Positions 54,671 through 64,000 of a stretch of DNA of 64,000 nt are shown in pieces. A program made the position numbers and the translations under genes. Source of the DNA: Ahaetulla prasina (taxonomy: Eukaryota; Chordata; Lepidosauria; Squamata; Colubridae); contig NC_080541.1 of assembly GCF_028640845.1 (NCBI RefSeq), positions 29,406,435 through 29,470,434 on the forward strand. Direction: 5' to 3'. The number at the start of each line of letters is the position of its first letter. The first letter of the stretch is position 1. Below the pieces are notes generated by a model that saw only the letters and a program-made list of their open reading frames with translations, did not search any database and had not been told where the DNA came from.

Positions 54671-54963
54671 CCGTAATGGCGAACCTATGGCACGTGTGCT
54701 AGAAGTGGCATGCAGAGCCTTCTCTGTGGACACGCGCGCCATCGTCAGCTCGTCTTCACACGAAGACCAGCTGGCTGGTGCGCATGCGCACGACAGAACC
54801 CGGAAGAGAGCAGCTGGCCACATGCTTATGACAGAACGTGGAAGAGCAGTTGGCCGTCATGCACATGCGCACCGGCCAGCTGCTCTCTTCCATGTTCCGG
54901 CACGCATGCGCACACGTGCGCTCCAGTTTCAGCACTCGGTGCCAAAAAGGTTAGCCATCAGTG
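54671..54963. mobile_element. Non-autonomous hAT element, exact 8-bp TSD
   Basis: The left end CCGTAATGGCGAACCTATGG and right end AGGTTAGCCATCAGTG are inverted repeats. CCCTAGAT flanks at 54663-54670 and 54964-54971. The GC-rich interior has several GCATGCGCA(C) motifs and inverted CAGCTGGCC / GGCCAGCTGCTCTCTTCC segments. It is related to 50493-50759. Confidence 0.9.
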
Positions 54964-54974
54964 CCCTAGATGTA

Positions 54975-56620
54975 TCTAGGAATTGTTTTACAACAAACAC
55001 AAAGCGGACGTATGGGGATTTATTATTGAGAAAAATCATAACATTATTTCTAGAGTAAATGAAATATTTTTGTTTCATTGAGTATATGTTTTCCTGTCTA
55101 ATAAAAGGCTTTTCATTTTATGAATGAATTTTATAAAACACGGAACAAAACTTCACTTCGGCAGTCACTAACTGAAGTCTTCAGAGGTTTCCTATCAGTA
55201 TGTACAATAGATGTAAAAGACAACAGGGACTTTTCCCATTAATTTTTCAACTCCGATATAGGAGGTATAGGCAGCCATTCACCCTCACAGCATCTAACCC
55301 TCAGATAGATATGCTCCCTTCATTCAAGGATTTGAATAGTTCAGCCTGCAGTAATTGGGATTTCCTTAAAAATATTAAACTGTGTTCACTATTAACTACT
55401 ATCTTGAAAATCCTGAGGGCAGCATTCCAAGAGCTTTGATTTTCCCCCAAAATGATTTGGTTCCCAGAATGTTTCAATTTCTGGATTTAGCGACTCGGAG
55501 CTGTGGTGCAGAAAAATATATTTTAAAAAATCTTTGAAGCTAGGCACAGAGAACAGCCAAGTATCTGGCTAGAAATTGCAGTGTGCTTTATTTTATTTTA
55601 TTTTTTTTCCCTTCAGTCTCCGGATTGCAGCCCAGCAGGCATACAAATACAGAGTGGGTGCCAGAAAAACACAACCAACATACTAGATATCAGGATTTAA
55701 CTTGTTTTTCTAATAATAAAAAAATTGACTGAGAAAATGTGTCTGGTGATGTTCGTTTGGTAATTATCTACTTCCATATTATCTGCCTTTTCTCACCAGT
55801 GCTGATGGACACAGTCCACTGAGCGCTGCCTTCCGTTTTATAAGTCCCAGGTACAGACAAAAAACTGCATTTGTCGAAGAAACCTTGAGAATAAGTGCAT
55901 TTCTTTTTCCCCCCCTTCCTTTTCCTTCACTTTCTCCACATCATGTCATCTTATCCAGGGAGGATAAACCAAACAGACCCCTGGCAGGTTAATAGCAAAA
56001 GGATGGTCTTACTTCTGTTCTGCCCACATTGCCGAAACAAATTTAAAAGGAGCAATAGCCTTTCCTGCAACAAGGTCTTTCATTTATTCTGCCCTCTGGT
56101 GGCAGACCCATAGTGATCTTTATGATGTGGGTGAAGGGGTATAAATTCAGATCCTGCCCAGAAGGTGTGAATGGGATGCCATATTCTCAAGATCTCTTTC
56201 CTGTGTTTGGAAAAACAAACAGTATTGGAAGAAGATTGGCCTGGATGATTACCACGATCAGATTGGTAATAAACTGGTATTTGCAAACTGGAATGACCAT
56301 CATTTTGTGATGCTGAGAATAGGTACGAATGATAGTGGATAATATAAGCATCATTGTGAATACAGGAGGATGTATATGAGAGAGCATTTCACATAAATAA
56401 AATATTTAGAAAAAGATTATGGTATCATACATTATTGAGGGCGCCATTTTGGACAACACCTCAATTTGGGTTACACCAATATCATCCAAGGACTGTAGGA
56501 TAGATGATTCAATCTGAATCTGAAACAGAGCCTGTCTCTGAAGAGAGGAATCCAATAGCAGAAACCTCTTCCCAATCCTTGTGGATATTTCTGCAGCCCC
56601 TCCATCGGACTGGAAAACCA
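54975..56620. other. No gene or named repeat recognised
   Basis: About 1.6 kb with only short overlapping frames and a TTTTA run near 55587-55605. Nothing supported. Confidence 0.4.
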
Positions 56621-56621
56621 G

Positions 56622-56812
56622 GAGTTGCACAGTGGCTCAGTAGTTAAGATGTTGGGCTTATTGGCAGCCCAGGTTCGAGTCTGAGCGCCATACAATGGGG
56701 TGAGCTCCTGTTACTTGCCCAAACTTCTGCCAACCTAGCAGTTCAAAAGCATGCAAATGTGAGTAGATAAATAGGTACCACTTCGGTCGGAAGGTAACAG
56801 TGCTCCATGATC
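56622..56812 (+). mobile_element. Sauria-type SINE, 3'-truncated
   Basis: Head GTTGCACAGTGGCTCAGTAG with a B-box-like GGTTCGAGTCT, then GGGGTGAGCTCCTGTTACTTGCCC, AACTTCTGCCAACCTAGCAG and ACCACTTCGGTCGGAAGGTAACAGTGCTCC, where it stops. The core and ACCTTT tail are missing. Confidence 0.8.
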
Positions 56813-56814
56813 AG

Positions 56815-57772
56815 TGAAAAGTGGAAAAGTGCTGGGTATATCAAAGGCCAAGAAGCAAGTCAGCAGGTGATGTCAAAGAATGAATCAAAACAAGACAATG
56901 AAACTTACTTAAACATTTTTGTAACTCAGATAATTGCTTTTTGATGTTAGTTTATGATTGCATGGATTATTTTTTGCTTAGCTAAATAAGATTCATGCAG
57001 GAAAACAACTTTAATTTTTGTAGCACAAGGTGTAATTTTGAGAAGATAAAGTTAATAGTATTTGGGTTACAAGAGACTTTTGGGGGTATATGATCAGATG
57101 TGGATTTACCAAAGCAAGCTAAATGTTGTGGAATCGCAAAAGTAACAGCAGATTTGAATTATTGGTGTAAAAACAGATATTTTTAGAATTCCTCACTGAA
57201 AACAATTGCAAAAAAAAAACAATTTTCACCCCATTAAATGACACGCCCTACGAATGGCTCAATGGCATTGAAATGAATATGACTCCTACCCCCTATTGTC
57301 AATGACTCGGGGGCTAAAATCTGCAGGGACTTCCTCCTTCCCTACCATCACAAGAGTGCTAGTGTTAAAAAGAGAAGAAATAGAGTGTGTGGATGGAGGG
57401 ACACCTTGGTACTAGTATAAATTAATGTCAAATAATCTCTCCACCCTCACTTCTGGCCTGCTACTCTATTGTTGACTAGTTGTTGAAAACATGAGTTTCA
57501 AATGTTAGAGCACTCTAATTTCTTTAATACATGTAGTCCTTGGCATGATGGGTCATTTAACAAACATTTGGAGTTACGACAGTCTCAGAAAGGGTATTTA
57601 TGAAATGTAAAACACTACAGACTGTTATAAAATGTGCCTCACTTATAAATACAGATATATCTGTTATAAAAGAAATTCGAAAGTCATTTCTTTGTATTTC
57701 TTTTTCTTCTTGCACTTTTGGCTTTGTTTCCTCTTTTCTTCTTTCCTTTCTTTCTATCATTCATATATATAT
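56815..57772. other. Unrecognised; small repeat end and pyrimidine tract
   Basis: TGTAGTCCTTGGCATGATGGGTCATTTAAC at 57533-57562 resembles an end of the 'CAGGTAGTCCTC' family. A T/C-rich tract (57680-57760) directly precedes the L2. The frame through it joins the L2 frame by chance. Confidence 0.35.
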
Positions 57773-59647
57773 GAGGCTGATCGGACACTAGTGAGATCTT
57801 TTACTAAGACCTACCTAGTGGCAATGAGGGAGGTGAAGCGTTCTTACGTTTCCACCCTTATTGCATCGGCAGATAACTGCCCGGCCGCCCTGTTCCGGGT
57901 GACTCGTTCCCTCCTTCATCAGGAGGGACGGGATGACCCCCTACAGGGACATGCTGAGGAGTTTATCGGTTATCTATACGATAAAAGCGTTCAGCTTCGG
58001 GATAGTTTAGACCAAAATTGCGATGATCCAGGTGGGATGGCAGAGGCATGTCTTGCTGAGGTTGTTTGGGATGAGTTTGAGACTGTGGCTCTTGAGGACG
58101 TAGACAGGTTACTGGGGAGGCTGCATGCGACCACATGTTTACTGGACCCGTGTCCTTCCTGGCTGGTGCTGGCTACTCAGGAAGTGACACGAGGCTGGCT
58201 CCGGGGAATTATAAATGCTTCGTTGTTGAAAGGGGTTTTCCCCGCTGCCTTGAAGGAGGCGGTGGTGATACCCCTCCTCAAGAAGCCTTCCCTGGACCCA
58301 GCTATTTTGGGAAATTATTGTCCAGTCTCCAATCTTCGCTTTGTGGCGAAGGTTGTAGAGAGTGTGGTTGCAGGTCAGCTTCCCCGGTACCTGGATGAAG
58401 CTGTCTATCTAGACCCGTTCCAGTCCGGCTTCCGGTCCGGTCACAGTACGGAGACAGCTTTGGTCGCGTTGGTGGATGACCTCTGGAGGGCCAAGGACAG
58501 GGGTTGTTCCTCTGCCCTGGTCCTATTAGATCTCTCAGCGGCTTTTGATACCATCGACCATGGTATCTTGCTGCACTGGTTGGAGGGGTTGGGAGTGGGA
58601 GGCACCGTTTATCGGTGGTTCTCCTCCTATCTCTCCGACCGGTCGCAGACGGTGTTGACAGGGGGGCAGAGGTCGACCGCGAGGCGCCTTACTTGTGGGG
58701 TGCCTCAGGGGTCGATTCTCTCGCCCCTCCTGTTCAACATCTACATGAAGCCGCTGGGTGAGGTCATTAGTGGTTTCGGGGTGAGTTATCATCTGTACGT
58801 TGATGATACTCAGCTGTACTTTTCCACCCCGGACCACCCCAACGAAGCTGTAGAAGTGCTGTCCCGGTGTCTGGAAGCCGTACGGGTCTGGATGGGGAGA
58901 AACAGACTCAAGCTCAATCCCTCCAAGACGGAGTGGCTGTGGATGCCGGCACCCCGGTACAGTCAGCTGCAGCCGCAGCTGGCTGTGGGGGGCGAGTTAT
59001 TGGCCCCAATGGAGAGGGTGCGCAATTTGGGTGTCCTCTTGGATGGGCGGCTGTCGTTTGATGATCATTTGGCGGCCGTCTCCAAGAGGGCCTTCCACCA
59101 AGTACGCTTGGTGCGCCAGTTGCGCCCCTTCCTTGACCGGGATGCCTTATGCACGGTCACTCATGCCCTTGTCACTTCCCGCCTGGACTATTGCAATGCT
59201 CTCTACATGGGGCTGCCCTTGAGGTGCACCCGGAGGCTGCAGCTAGTCCAGAATACAGCTGCGCTGGTAATAGTGGGAGCAACTTGTTTCTCCCATGTAA
59301 CACCAATCCTGCGCAGCTTGCACTGGTTTCCTGTAGTTTTTTGGGTGCGCTTCAAGATTCTGGTTACCACCTTTAAAGCGCTCCATGGCTTAGGACCCGG
59401 GTACTTATGGGACCGCCTGCTGTTACCTTTTGCCTCCCACCGACCCGTACGCTCACACAGAGAGGGCCTTCTCAGGGTGCCGTCCGCCAAGCAATGTCAG
59501 TTGGCAGCCCCCAGGGGAAGGGCCTTCTCTGTTGGAGCTCCTACGCTTTGGAATGAACTTCCCCCTGGTTTACGTCAAGTACCTGATCTTCGGACTTTTC
59601 GCCGTGAGCTGAAAACGCACCTATTCATTCAAGCGGGACTGGATTAA
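57773..59647 (+). CDS. L2 reverse transcriptase, about 625 codons without a stop
   Basis: This is the best-preserved coding sequence of the window. It reads ALFRVTRSLLHQEG near 57885, [20 protein letters not shown] near 58275, FQSGFRSGHSTETALVALVDDLW, LLDLSAAFDTIDHGILLH near 58530, CGVPQGSILSPLLFNIY near 58694, the catalytic YVDD at 58796-58807 (YADD in the 17.8-kb copy), WMGRNRLKLNPSKTEWLW, SRLDYCNALYMGLPL near 59180 and GAPTLWNELPPGLRQ near 59540. The N-terminal endonuclease and any native start are missing. The open frame extends upstream to 57632 through about 47 unrelated codons. It is not a host gene and is unlikely to be expressed as an active enzyme without the endonuclease. Confidence 0.85.
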   Translation, partial: EADRTLVRSFTKTYLVAMREVKRSYVSTLIASADNCPAALFRVTRSLLHQEGRDDPLQGHAEEFIGYLYDKSVQLRDSLDQNCDDPGGMAEACLAEVVWDEFETVALEDVDRLLGRLHATTCLLDPCPSWLVLATQEVTRGWLRGIINASLLKGVFPAALKEAVVIPLLKKPSLDPAILGNYCPVSNLRFVAKVVESVVAGQLPRYLDEAVYLDPFQSGFRSGHSTETALVALVDDLWRAKDRGCSSALVLLDLSAAFDTIDHGILLHWLEGLGVGGTVYRWFSSYLSDRSQTVLTGGQRSTARRLTCGVPQGSILSPLLFNIYMKPLGEVISGFGVSYHLYVDDTQLYFSTPDHPNEAVEVLSRCLEAVRVWMGRNRLKLNPSKTEWLWMPAPRYSQLQPQLAVGGELLAPMERVRNLGVLLDGRLSFDDHLAAVSKRAFHQVRLVRQLRPFLDRDALCTVTHALVTSRLDYCNALYMGLPLRCTRRLQLVQNTAALVIVGATCFSHVTPILRSLHWFPVVFWVRFKILVTTFKALHGLGPGYLWDRLLLPFASHRPVRSHREGLLRVPSAKQCQLAAPRGRAFSVGAPTLWNELPPGLRQVPDLRTFRRELKTHLFIQAGLD

Positions 59648-59760
59648 AATTTTTATTGGGGTTATTTATATTTTAAGATTTTAAACTGTTTTAAATTTTC
59701 GGCCACAATATAATATGTTTTCTTTTAATTTCTTTTAATCTGTATATAATCTGTATATAA
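57773..59760 (+). mobile_element. L2 LINE, 5'-truncated, with intact RT frame
   Basis: L2 homology starts near 57773 (EADRTLVRSFTKTYLVAMRE), after a pyrimidine-rich tract, and covers the pre-RT segment, RT, C-terminal domain and most of the 3' UTR (GGCCACAATATAATATG corresponds to CGGCCGATGTAATAAG in the 16.7-kb copy). The terminal CCGCCCTGAGTC hairpin and tail are absent. At about 59760-59780 another LINE begins in the opposite orientation. Confidence 0.9.
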
Positions 59761-59779
59761 AAATAGTTTCTATTTTTTT

Positions 59780-60140
59780 ATATTTTATTTATTTTGGTTT
59801 TTTTTCAAGCATGTATTTTATGACAGATACAAGTGTAAACATAATTATAAATACATGAAATGGATACGAATAAAAGAAAACATTAGGACAGGGACAGTAG
59901 GCATGCTGGTGCACTTAAACACGCCCCTTAAAGACCTCTTAGGAAAGGGGTGAGGTCTACAGTAGACAGTCTAAGGTTAAAGTTTTGGGGATTTGGGGAA
60001 GAAACCACAGAGTCAGGTAATGCATTCCAGGCGTTGACAACTCTGTTACTGAAGTTGCATTTTCTGCAGTCTCATTTGGATTGGTTTACCATGAGTTTGT
60101 ATCTATTGTGTGCTCTTGTATTGTTTTGGTTATCTCCAAA
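59780..60140 (-). mobile_element. 3' end of the 561-4840-type LINE, minus strand
   Basis: The plus strand reads AAGCATGTATTTTATGACAG, GTGCACTTAAACACGCCCCTTA and AAAGACCTCTTAGGAAAGGGGTGAGG. The complement encodes a FLRGL-like end (with a changed residue) and the NRVVNAWNALPDSVV-type block of the other copies. It is 5'-truncated near 60140 and lies tail to tail with the L2. Confidence 0.8.
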
Positions 60141-60149
60141 AAAAGAAGT

Positions 60150-61240
60150 AAATAGAAAAAGAAATTCAATATACTTTGCAATATTTACCATTAGTAAATA
60201 CTTATTCTAGAAATGTTATGCCCTTTTTCCTTCTAGGAATTTTGAACATCCAACTGGGCTGAAATTCCTAGCAGCCTAGATTCCTCCTTTCCTAAAATAT
60301 AAGGTGGCCCAACTAATATAATGCCAATGTTTTCAGAATTACCCTTGATTTAAAGTTGTCACCATATTAATACTGCATTGAAGGGAATTTGATTGTATGA
60401 AGGCATTGGGTGAACCAGAACAAAAAAGAGCAGAACAGGGTTACTAAAGTGACCAAACAACCCTCCCTCCCACAAAGCATTAATAAAATATTAATCTTGG
60501 TAAACATTGACTTATTTAGTTTTAATGCATAGAATTAAGGAATAGTCAATAGGGAAGTAGACATCAGGCTATGCCTAAACGTAAAATGTGGTTTCCCAGT
60601 TATGAAAATTTAATTTGGATGCTTAAGGTATAATTGCTCAGATTTATAGTAGCCCCATCTCCAGAGATAGTAGTCAATCCAATAGACAACACTCTCTCAC
60701 ACAATTATCAGTTTTTAAGATCTAGCCTGAGAAAAGATTGCTTGGCAAATAAACAATTATTATTTTAAATAATATTATTATTATTATAAAATAATAAAAT
60801 AAAATAAAATAAAATAAATAATATTATTATTATAATAAAAAAAATAAACAGGGAGAAAATACAATTTTGTGTTACAATTACAATTATAACTCAACACAAA
60901 AATATATCCTATATCACAAAGGAATATTTAGATCTGGTCTATTGAAAGTTTTTAAATGCTTAAAATGTGGTGATTTACCTTAAAAACTAAAGTTAAGTTG
61001 ACATTAATATTCTTTCCAGACAGGTTCTTGCATGAAGGATCTTTCATTATCTTTCAGGGTTATATGCGACCATGGAATTTAACTTACTTAGACCACAGGA
61101 TAGGACTTGCAGATTTTTAATAGAGAATCAGGAAAGCTGATTTGCACATTTTTGTGAAAAATGGTAGAGGACAGAGACACATACAACTATTCATTTAAGG
61201 AAAAGTTCAGCAGCAGCAGTTTGCCCTGATCAGGATGTGG
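60150..61240. other. No gene or named repeat recognised
   Basis: AT-rich sequence with an ATT/AAAAT simple tract at about 60755-60850. Nothing else supported. Confidence 0.4.
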
Positions 61241-61247
61241 GCTACAG

Positions 61248-61381
61248 CAGGGGTCCCAACCTTGTCAACTTTAAGACTTGTGGACTTCAACTCCCAGAAT
61301 TCCTCAGCCAGCAAAGCTGGCTGAAGGATTCCGGGAGTTGAAGTCCACAAGTCTTAAAGTTGACCAAGTTGGAGACTCCTG
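61248..61381. mobile_element. Palindromic hAT-like MITE
   Basis: Same family as 7891-8024: CAGGGGTCCCAACCTTGTC to AAGTTGGAGACTCCTG, with AGCCAGCAAAGCTGGCT at the centre. The flanks GGCTACAG and GTCTATAG agree at 6 of 8, so the target duplication has decayed. Confidence 0.8.
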
Positions 61382-61397
61382 GTCTATAGTTATATAT

Positions 61398-61985
61398 AAT
61401 GCAAAATTAAAGTAGCTAAAAGCTAATACAATCCTTGGTTGTATAAACAGAGACATAGAGTCAAAATCATGTGAAATATTAGTACTGCTTTATGAAACCT
61501 TAGTAAGGCCACATCTGGAATGCTGCACCCAGTTTTGGTCTCCACGTCACCAAAAAGATGTTGGGACTTTGGAAAAAGTGCAAAGAAGAGCAACTAAGAT
61601 GATTCAAGGCCTGGAGACTAAAACATATGAAGAATGGTTGCAGGATTTGGATATGGCTAGTCTAGAGAAAAGAAGGACTGGGGGGACATGATAGCAGTAT
61701 TCAAGTATTTGACAGGCTGACACAAAAAGGAGGGAAGAACAAGAAACAATGGGGGGAAACTAATCAAGGAGAGATGCAACCAGGAATTAAGGAGAAACTT
61801 CCTAACTGTGAATGCAACTATCCAGTGGAACAGCTGGCCTTCAGAAGCTGTGGGTGCTTCATCACTGGAGGTTTTTAAGAGACTGGACAATCACTTGTGT
61901 GAAATGGTATAGGGTCTTCTGCTTGAGCGGGGCGCTGGACTAGGAGATCTCCAATGTTCCTTCCAGCTCTATTCTGATTCTGATT
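61398..61985 (+). mobile_element. CR1 LINE 3' end (+)
   Basis: The frame is broken but readable: LVRPHLECCTQFWSPRH near 61500, [18 protein letters not shown] near 61570, YEEWLQDLDMASLEKRR, then NTIQWNSWPSEAV-type sequence near 61820. The end is CR1-like (CTCTATTCTGATTCTGATTC), two to three copies of an ATTCTG-type terminal repeat. It is 5'-truncated. Confidence 0.85.
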
Positions 61986-62104
61986 CAGTGTTTCTCAACC
62001 TTAGCAATTTCTAAAGTGTGAACATTGACTTCCAGAATTCCCTGGCTGGGGAATTCTGGAGTTGAAGTTGACACCTCTTAGAGTTACTAAGTTGAGAAAT
62101 ATTG
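61986..62104. mobile_element. Palindromic MITE ('CAGTGTTTCTCAACC' ends)
   Basis: CAGTGTTTCTCAACCTTAGCA on the left mirrors TTACTAAGTTGAGAAATATTG on the right, with CCAGAATTCCCTGGCTGGGGAATTCTGG at the centre. It abuts the CR1 end exactly. Flanking 8-mers do not match. Confidence 0.7.
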
Positions 62105-62231
62105 TCCTGGACATAAAGAGCAGTTAGAATGTAGTCATGCTGCAGGCTTTAAACTTTTCTGAATTTCAATATACAGTTCTTGGATGAAAAGAAGCTGTAT
62201 TTGTAAAGTATGTTTAGAAGACTGCATTTGG

Positions 62232-62885
62232 TTAAAAAGTAAGTTCAAACTGCCCAAGGAGCTGCTGATTCAGTTCTACAGAGGAATTATTGAGTCTGTC
62301 ATTTGCACCTCTATAACTGTCTGGTTCGGTTCTGCAACCCAACAAGAAAGACACAGACTTCAGAAGATAATTAGAACTGCAGAAAAAATAATTGCTACCA
62401 ACCTGCCTTCCATTGAGGACCTGTAAACTGCACGAATCAAGAAGAGGGCCGTGAAAATATTTACAGACCCCTCACATCCTGGACATAAACTGTTTCAACT
62501 CCTACCCTCAAAACAACGCTATAGAGTACTGCACACCAGAACAACTAGACACAAGAACAGTTTTTTCCCGAAGGCCATCACTCTGCTAAACAAATAATTC
62601 CCTCAACACTGTCAAACTATTTACCAAATTTGCACTACTATCAATCTTCTCATAGTTCCCATCACCAATCTCTTTCCACTTATGACTGTATGACTGTAAC
62701 TTTGTTGCTGGCAATCCTTATGATTTATATTGATATATTGACCATCAATTGTGTTGTAAATGTTGTACCTTGATGAACGTATCTTTTCTTTTATGTACAC
62801 TGAGAGCATATGCACCAAGACAAATTCCTTGTGTGTCCAATCACACGTGGCCAATAAAAATTCTATTCTATTCTATTCTATTCTA
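62232..62885 (+). mobile_element. CR1-L3 LINE 3' end (+), short ATTCT tail
   Basis: Sense-strand copy of the family seen inverted at 11.8, 13.8, 31.3 and 46.2 kb. It encodes LPKELLIQFYRGIIESVICTS and TVWFGSATQQERHRLQ, then LPSIEDL, where TAT has become a TAA stop (62424-62426), and reads on in frame as ARIKKRAVKIFTDPSHPG and TRHKNSFFPKAITLLNK. The 3' UTR ends GGCCAATAAAAATTCTA with five TTCTA units (62861-62885). Confidence 0.8.
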
Positions 62886-62909
62886 AGTAGTATGTTGTTT
62901 AATAGTATA

Positions 62910-63171
62910 CAGTGGTGGATTTCAATTTTTTTTACTACCGGTTCTGTGGGTCTGGCGTGACATAGCTTAGTGGGCGTGGAATGGCTTAGTGGGTGTCACA
63001 TGGGAAGAATACTGCAAAATCCCCATTTCTTCCTGATCAGCTGGGACTCAGGAGGCAGAAAATAGATGGGGTCGGGGCCAGACAAAATTTTTACTACCAG
63101 TTCTCTGACCACGCAAAATTTCCGCTACTGGTTCTCCCTAACTGGTCAGAACCTCCTGAAACCCACCTCTG
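62910..63171. mobile_element. Non-autonomous hAT element, exact 8-bp TSD
   Basis: CAGTGGTGGATTTC to GAAACCCACCTCTG. ATAGTATA flanks exactly at 62902-62909 and 63172-63179. It is a member of the 42741/52907 family. Confidence 0.92.
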
Positions 63172-63284
63172 ATAGTATATAATTGGAAAATATGAATTCA
63201 CTTTTATTTCACAGCAGAAGTGGAATTTTTGAAACTCATACTGCTGAAAATTATCTGAGTAATCCATAATTTCTCTTTTATTTA

Positions 63285-64000
63285 CTTATTATTTACTTAT
63301 TATATTTGTATACTGCCCTTCTCCTGAAGGACTCAGGGTGGTTCACAGCCAATAAAACCAAAATACATATAATACAGATTAAAAACAGTATAAAAAAATA
63401 ATTCAATAAATGGCCTAAATTTTTTTAAATACAATTAAAACCCCATTTTAAAACCCCGATTTAAAACTGTTCAAGCTAGTCCTGCACGTCAAAACAACAG
63501 CGTCTTCAGCTCGCGGCAGAAGGTCCGGAGGTCGGGGAGTTGATGAAGCCCCGGAGGCAGCTCGTTCCAGAGGGCAGGAGCCCCCACAGACAAGGCCCTC
63601 CCCCTGGAGGTCACCAGCCGACATTGTTTGGCTGATGGTATCCGGAGGAGGCCCTCTCTATGAGAGCGCACTGGTCGGTGAGAGGCTACTGGTGGCAGTA
63701 GGCGGTCCCGTAAGTATCCCGTCTTAAGCCATGGAGCTCTTTAAAGGTGATAAGAAGCACCTTGAATTGGACCCGGAAGACCACCGGGAGCCAGTGCAGA
63801 CTGTGTAGGAGAGGTGTCACATGGGAGCCATGAGGTGCTCTCTCTACCACCCGCGCAGCCGCATTCTGGACCAGTTGAAGCCTCCGGGTACCCTTCAAGG
63901 GGAGCTCCATGTAGAGAGCATTGCAGTAGTCCAGGCGGGATGTAACAAGGGCATGAGTGACTGTGCATAAGGAAGCCCGGTCCAGAAAGGCGCGCAACTG
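63285..64000 (-). mobile_element. L2 LINE running off the window
   Basis: The 3' end (minus strand) is a loose ATTTACTT tail near 63280-63305 and CTGCCCTTCTCCTGAAGGAC...CAGGGTGG, with 3' UTR to about 63480. The C-terminal frame then reads GAPALWNELPPGLHQLPDL and, after a frame change near 63680-63720 (a base lost around GTCTTAAGCC), LHWLPVVFRVQFK, SRLDYCNALYMELPL and LDRASLCTVTHALVT up to the window edge. It is pseudogenic; the rest lies outside. Confidence 0.85.

Noticed and set aside
57632..57772. Hydrophobic N-terminus (Phe/Leu/Ser-rich) fused to the L2 RT, resembling a membrane segment or signal peptide
   Set aside because: It translates a pyrimidine-rich tract upstream of the 5'-truncation point of the L2. 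The fusion is accidental.
1..64000. Endogenous virus or LTR retrotransposon
   Set aside because: I looked for protease, integrase, gag-like zinc knuckles and paired LTRs. The reverse transcriptases here are all non-LTR type with LINE-style C-termini and 3' tails.

Overview
This window looks like intergenic or intronic DNA from a squamate reptile, most likely a colubroid snake. The strongest indicators are CR1-L3-type LINE 3' ends that run into (AATAG)n arrays, a combination reported for colubroid snakes, and several tRNA-headed SINEs with the (ACCTTT)n tail of Sauria SINEs. Species cannot be named from the sequence. I find no host protein-coding gene, rRNA, functional tRNA, operon or CRISPR array. 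Every open frame with a recognisable protein belongs to a retrotransposon.

Layout. 1-4840: a near-complete but dead CR1/Jockey-superfamily LINE (ORF1 plus endonuclease/RT ORF2) split by a Sauria SINE. 4.8-15 kb: mostly unrecognised AT-rich DNA with scattered SINEs, two CR1-L3 3' ends, and hAT-like and fold-back elements. 15.2-19.2 kb: a LINE cluster of CR1(-), L2(-) and CR1(+), with SINEs inserted in both CR1 copies. 19.7-25.1 kb: the longest repeat-poor stretch. 25.1-30.4 kb: a large fold-back element interrupted by a hAT MITE, a SINE, microsatellites, and an inverted duplication (28.4-29.1 kb) around a perfect 22-bp hairpin. 31.3-32.7 kb: a CR1-L3 element split by an L2. 34.9-44.8 kb: mixed SINEs, L2, a second copy of the first LINE with a 3' AAATA array, and hAT MITEs. 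46.2-48.3 kb: a three-level nest (hAT in CR1-L3 in fold-back MITE). 48.3-55 kb: SINE-in-SINE, an old CR1(-) opened by a 700-bp hAT, a near-perfect 47-bp-arm hairpin and three more hAT MITEs. 57.8-64 kb: the best-preserved coding sequence, an L2 reverse transcriptase of about 625 residues without a stop, then a tail-to-tail LINE, CR1(+), CR1-L3(+), a hAT MITE and a final L2(-) running off the window.

The sequence works as a record of transposition. LINEs supply machinery; SINEs carry L2-like or other LINE-like tails that imply mobilisation in trans; LINE 3' ends seed microsatellites; and non-autonomous hAT elements, many with exact 8-bp target duplications, landed in or beside older repeats, which gives a relative chronology. 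I saw nothing that supports a novel functional system. The less routine items are the fold-back elements at 25.1, 43.35 and 52.1 kb, the nested inverted duplication at 28.4-29.1 kb, and the intact L2 RT frame. Family names are from pattern recognition without database searches.
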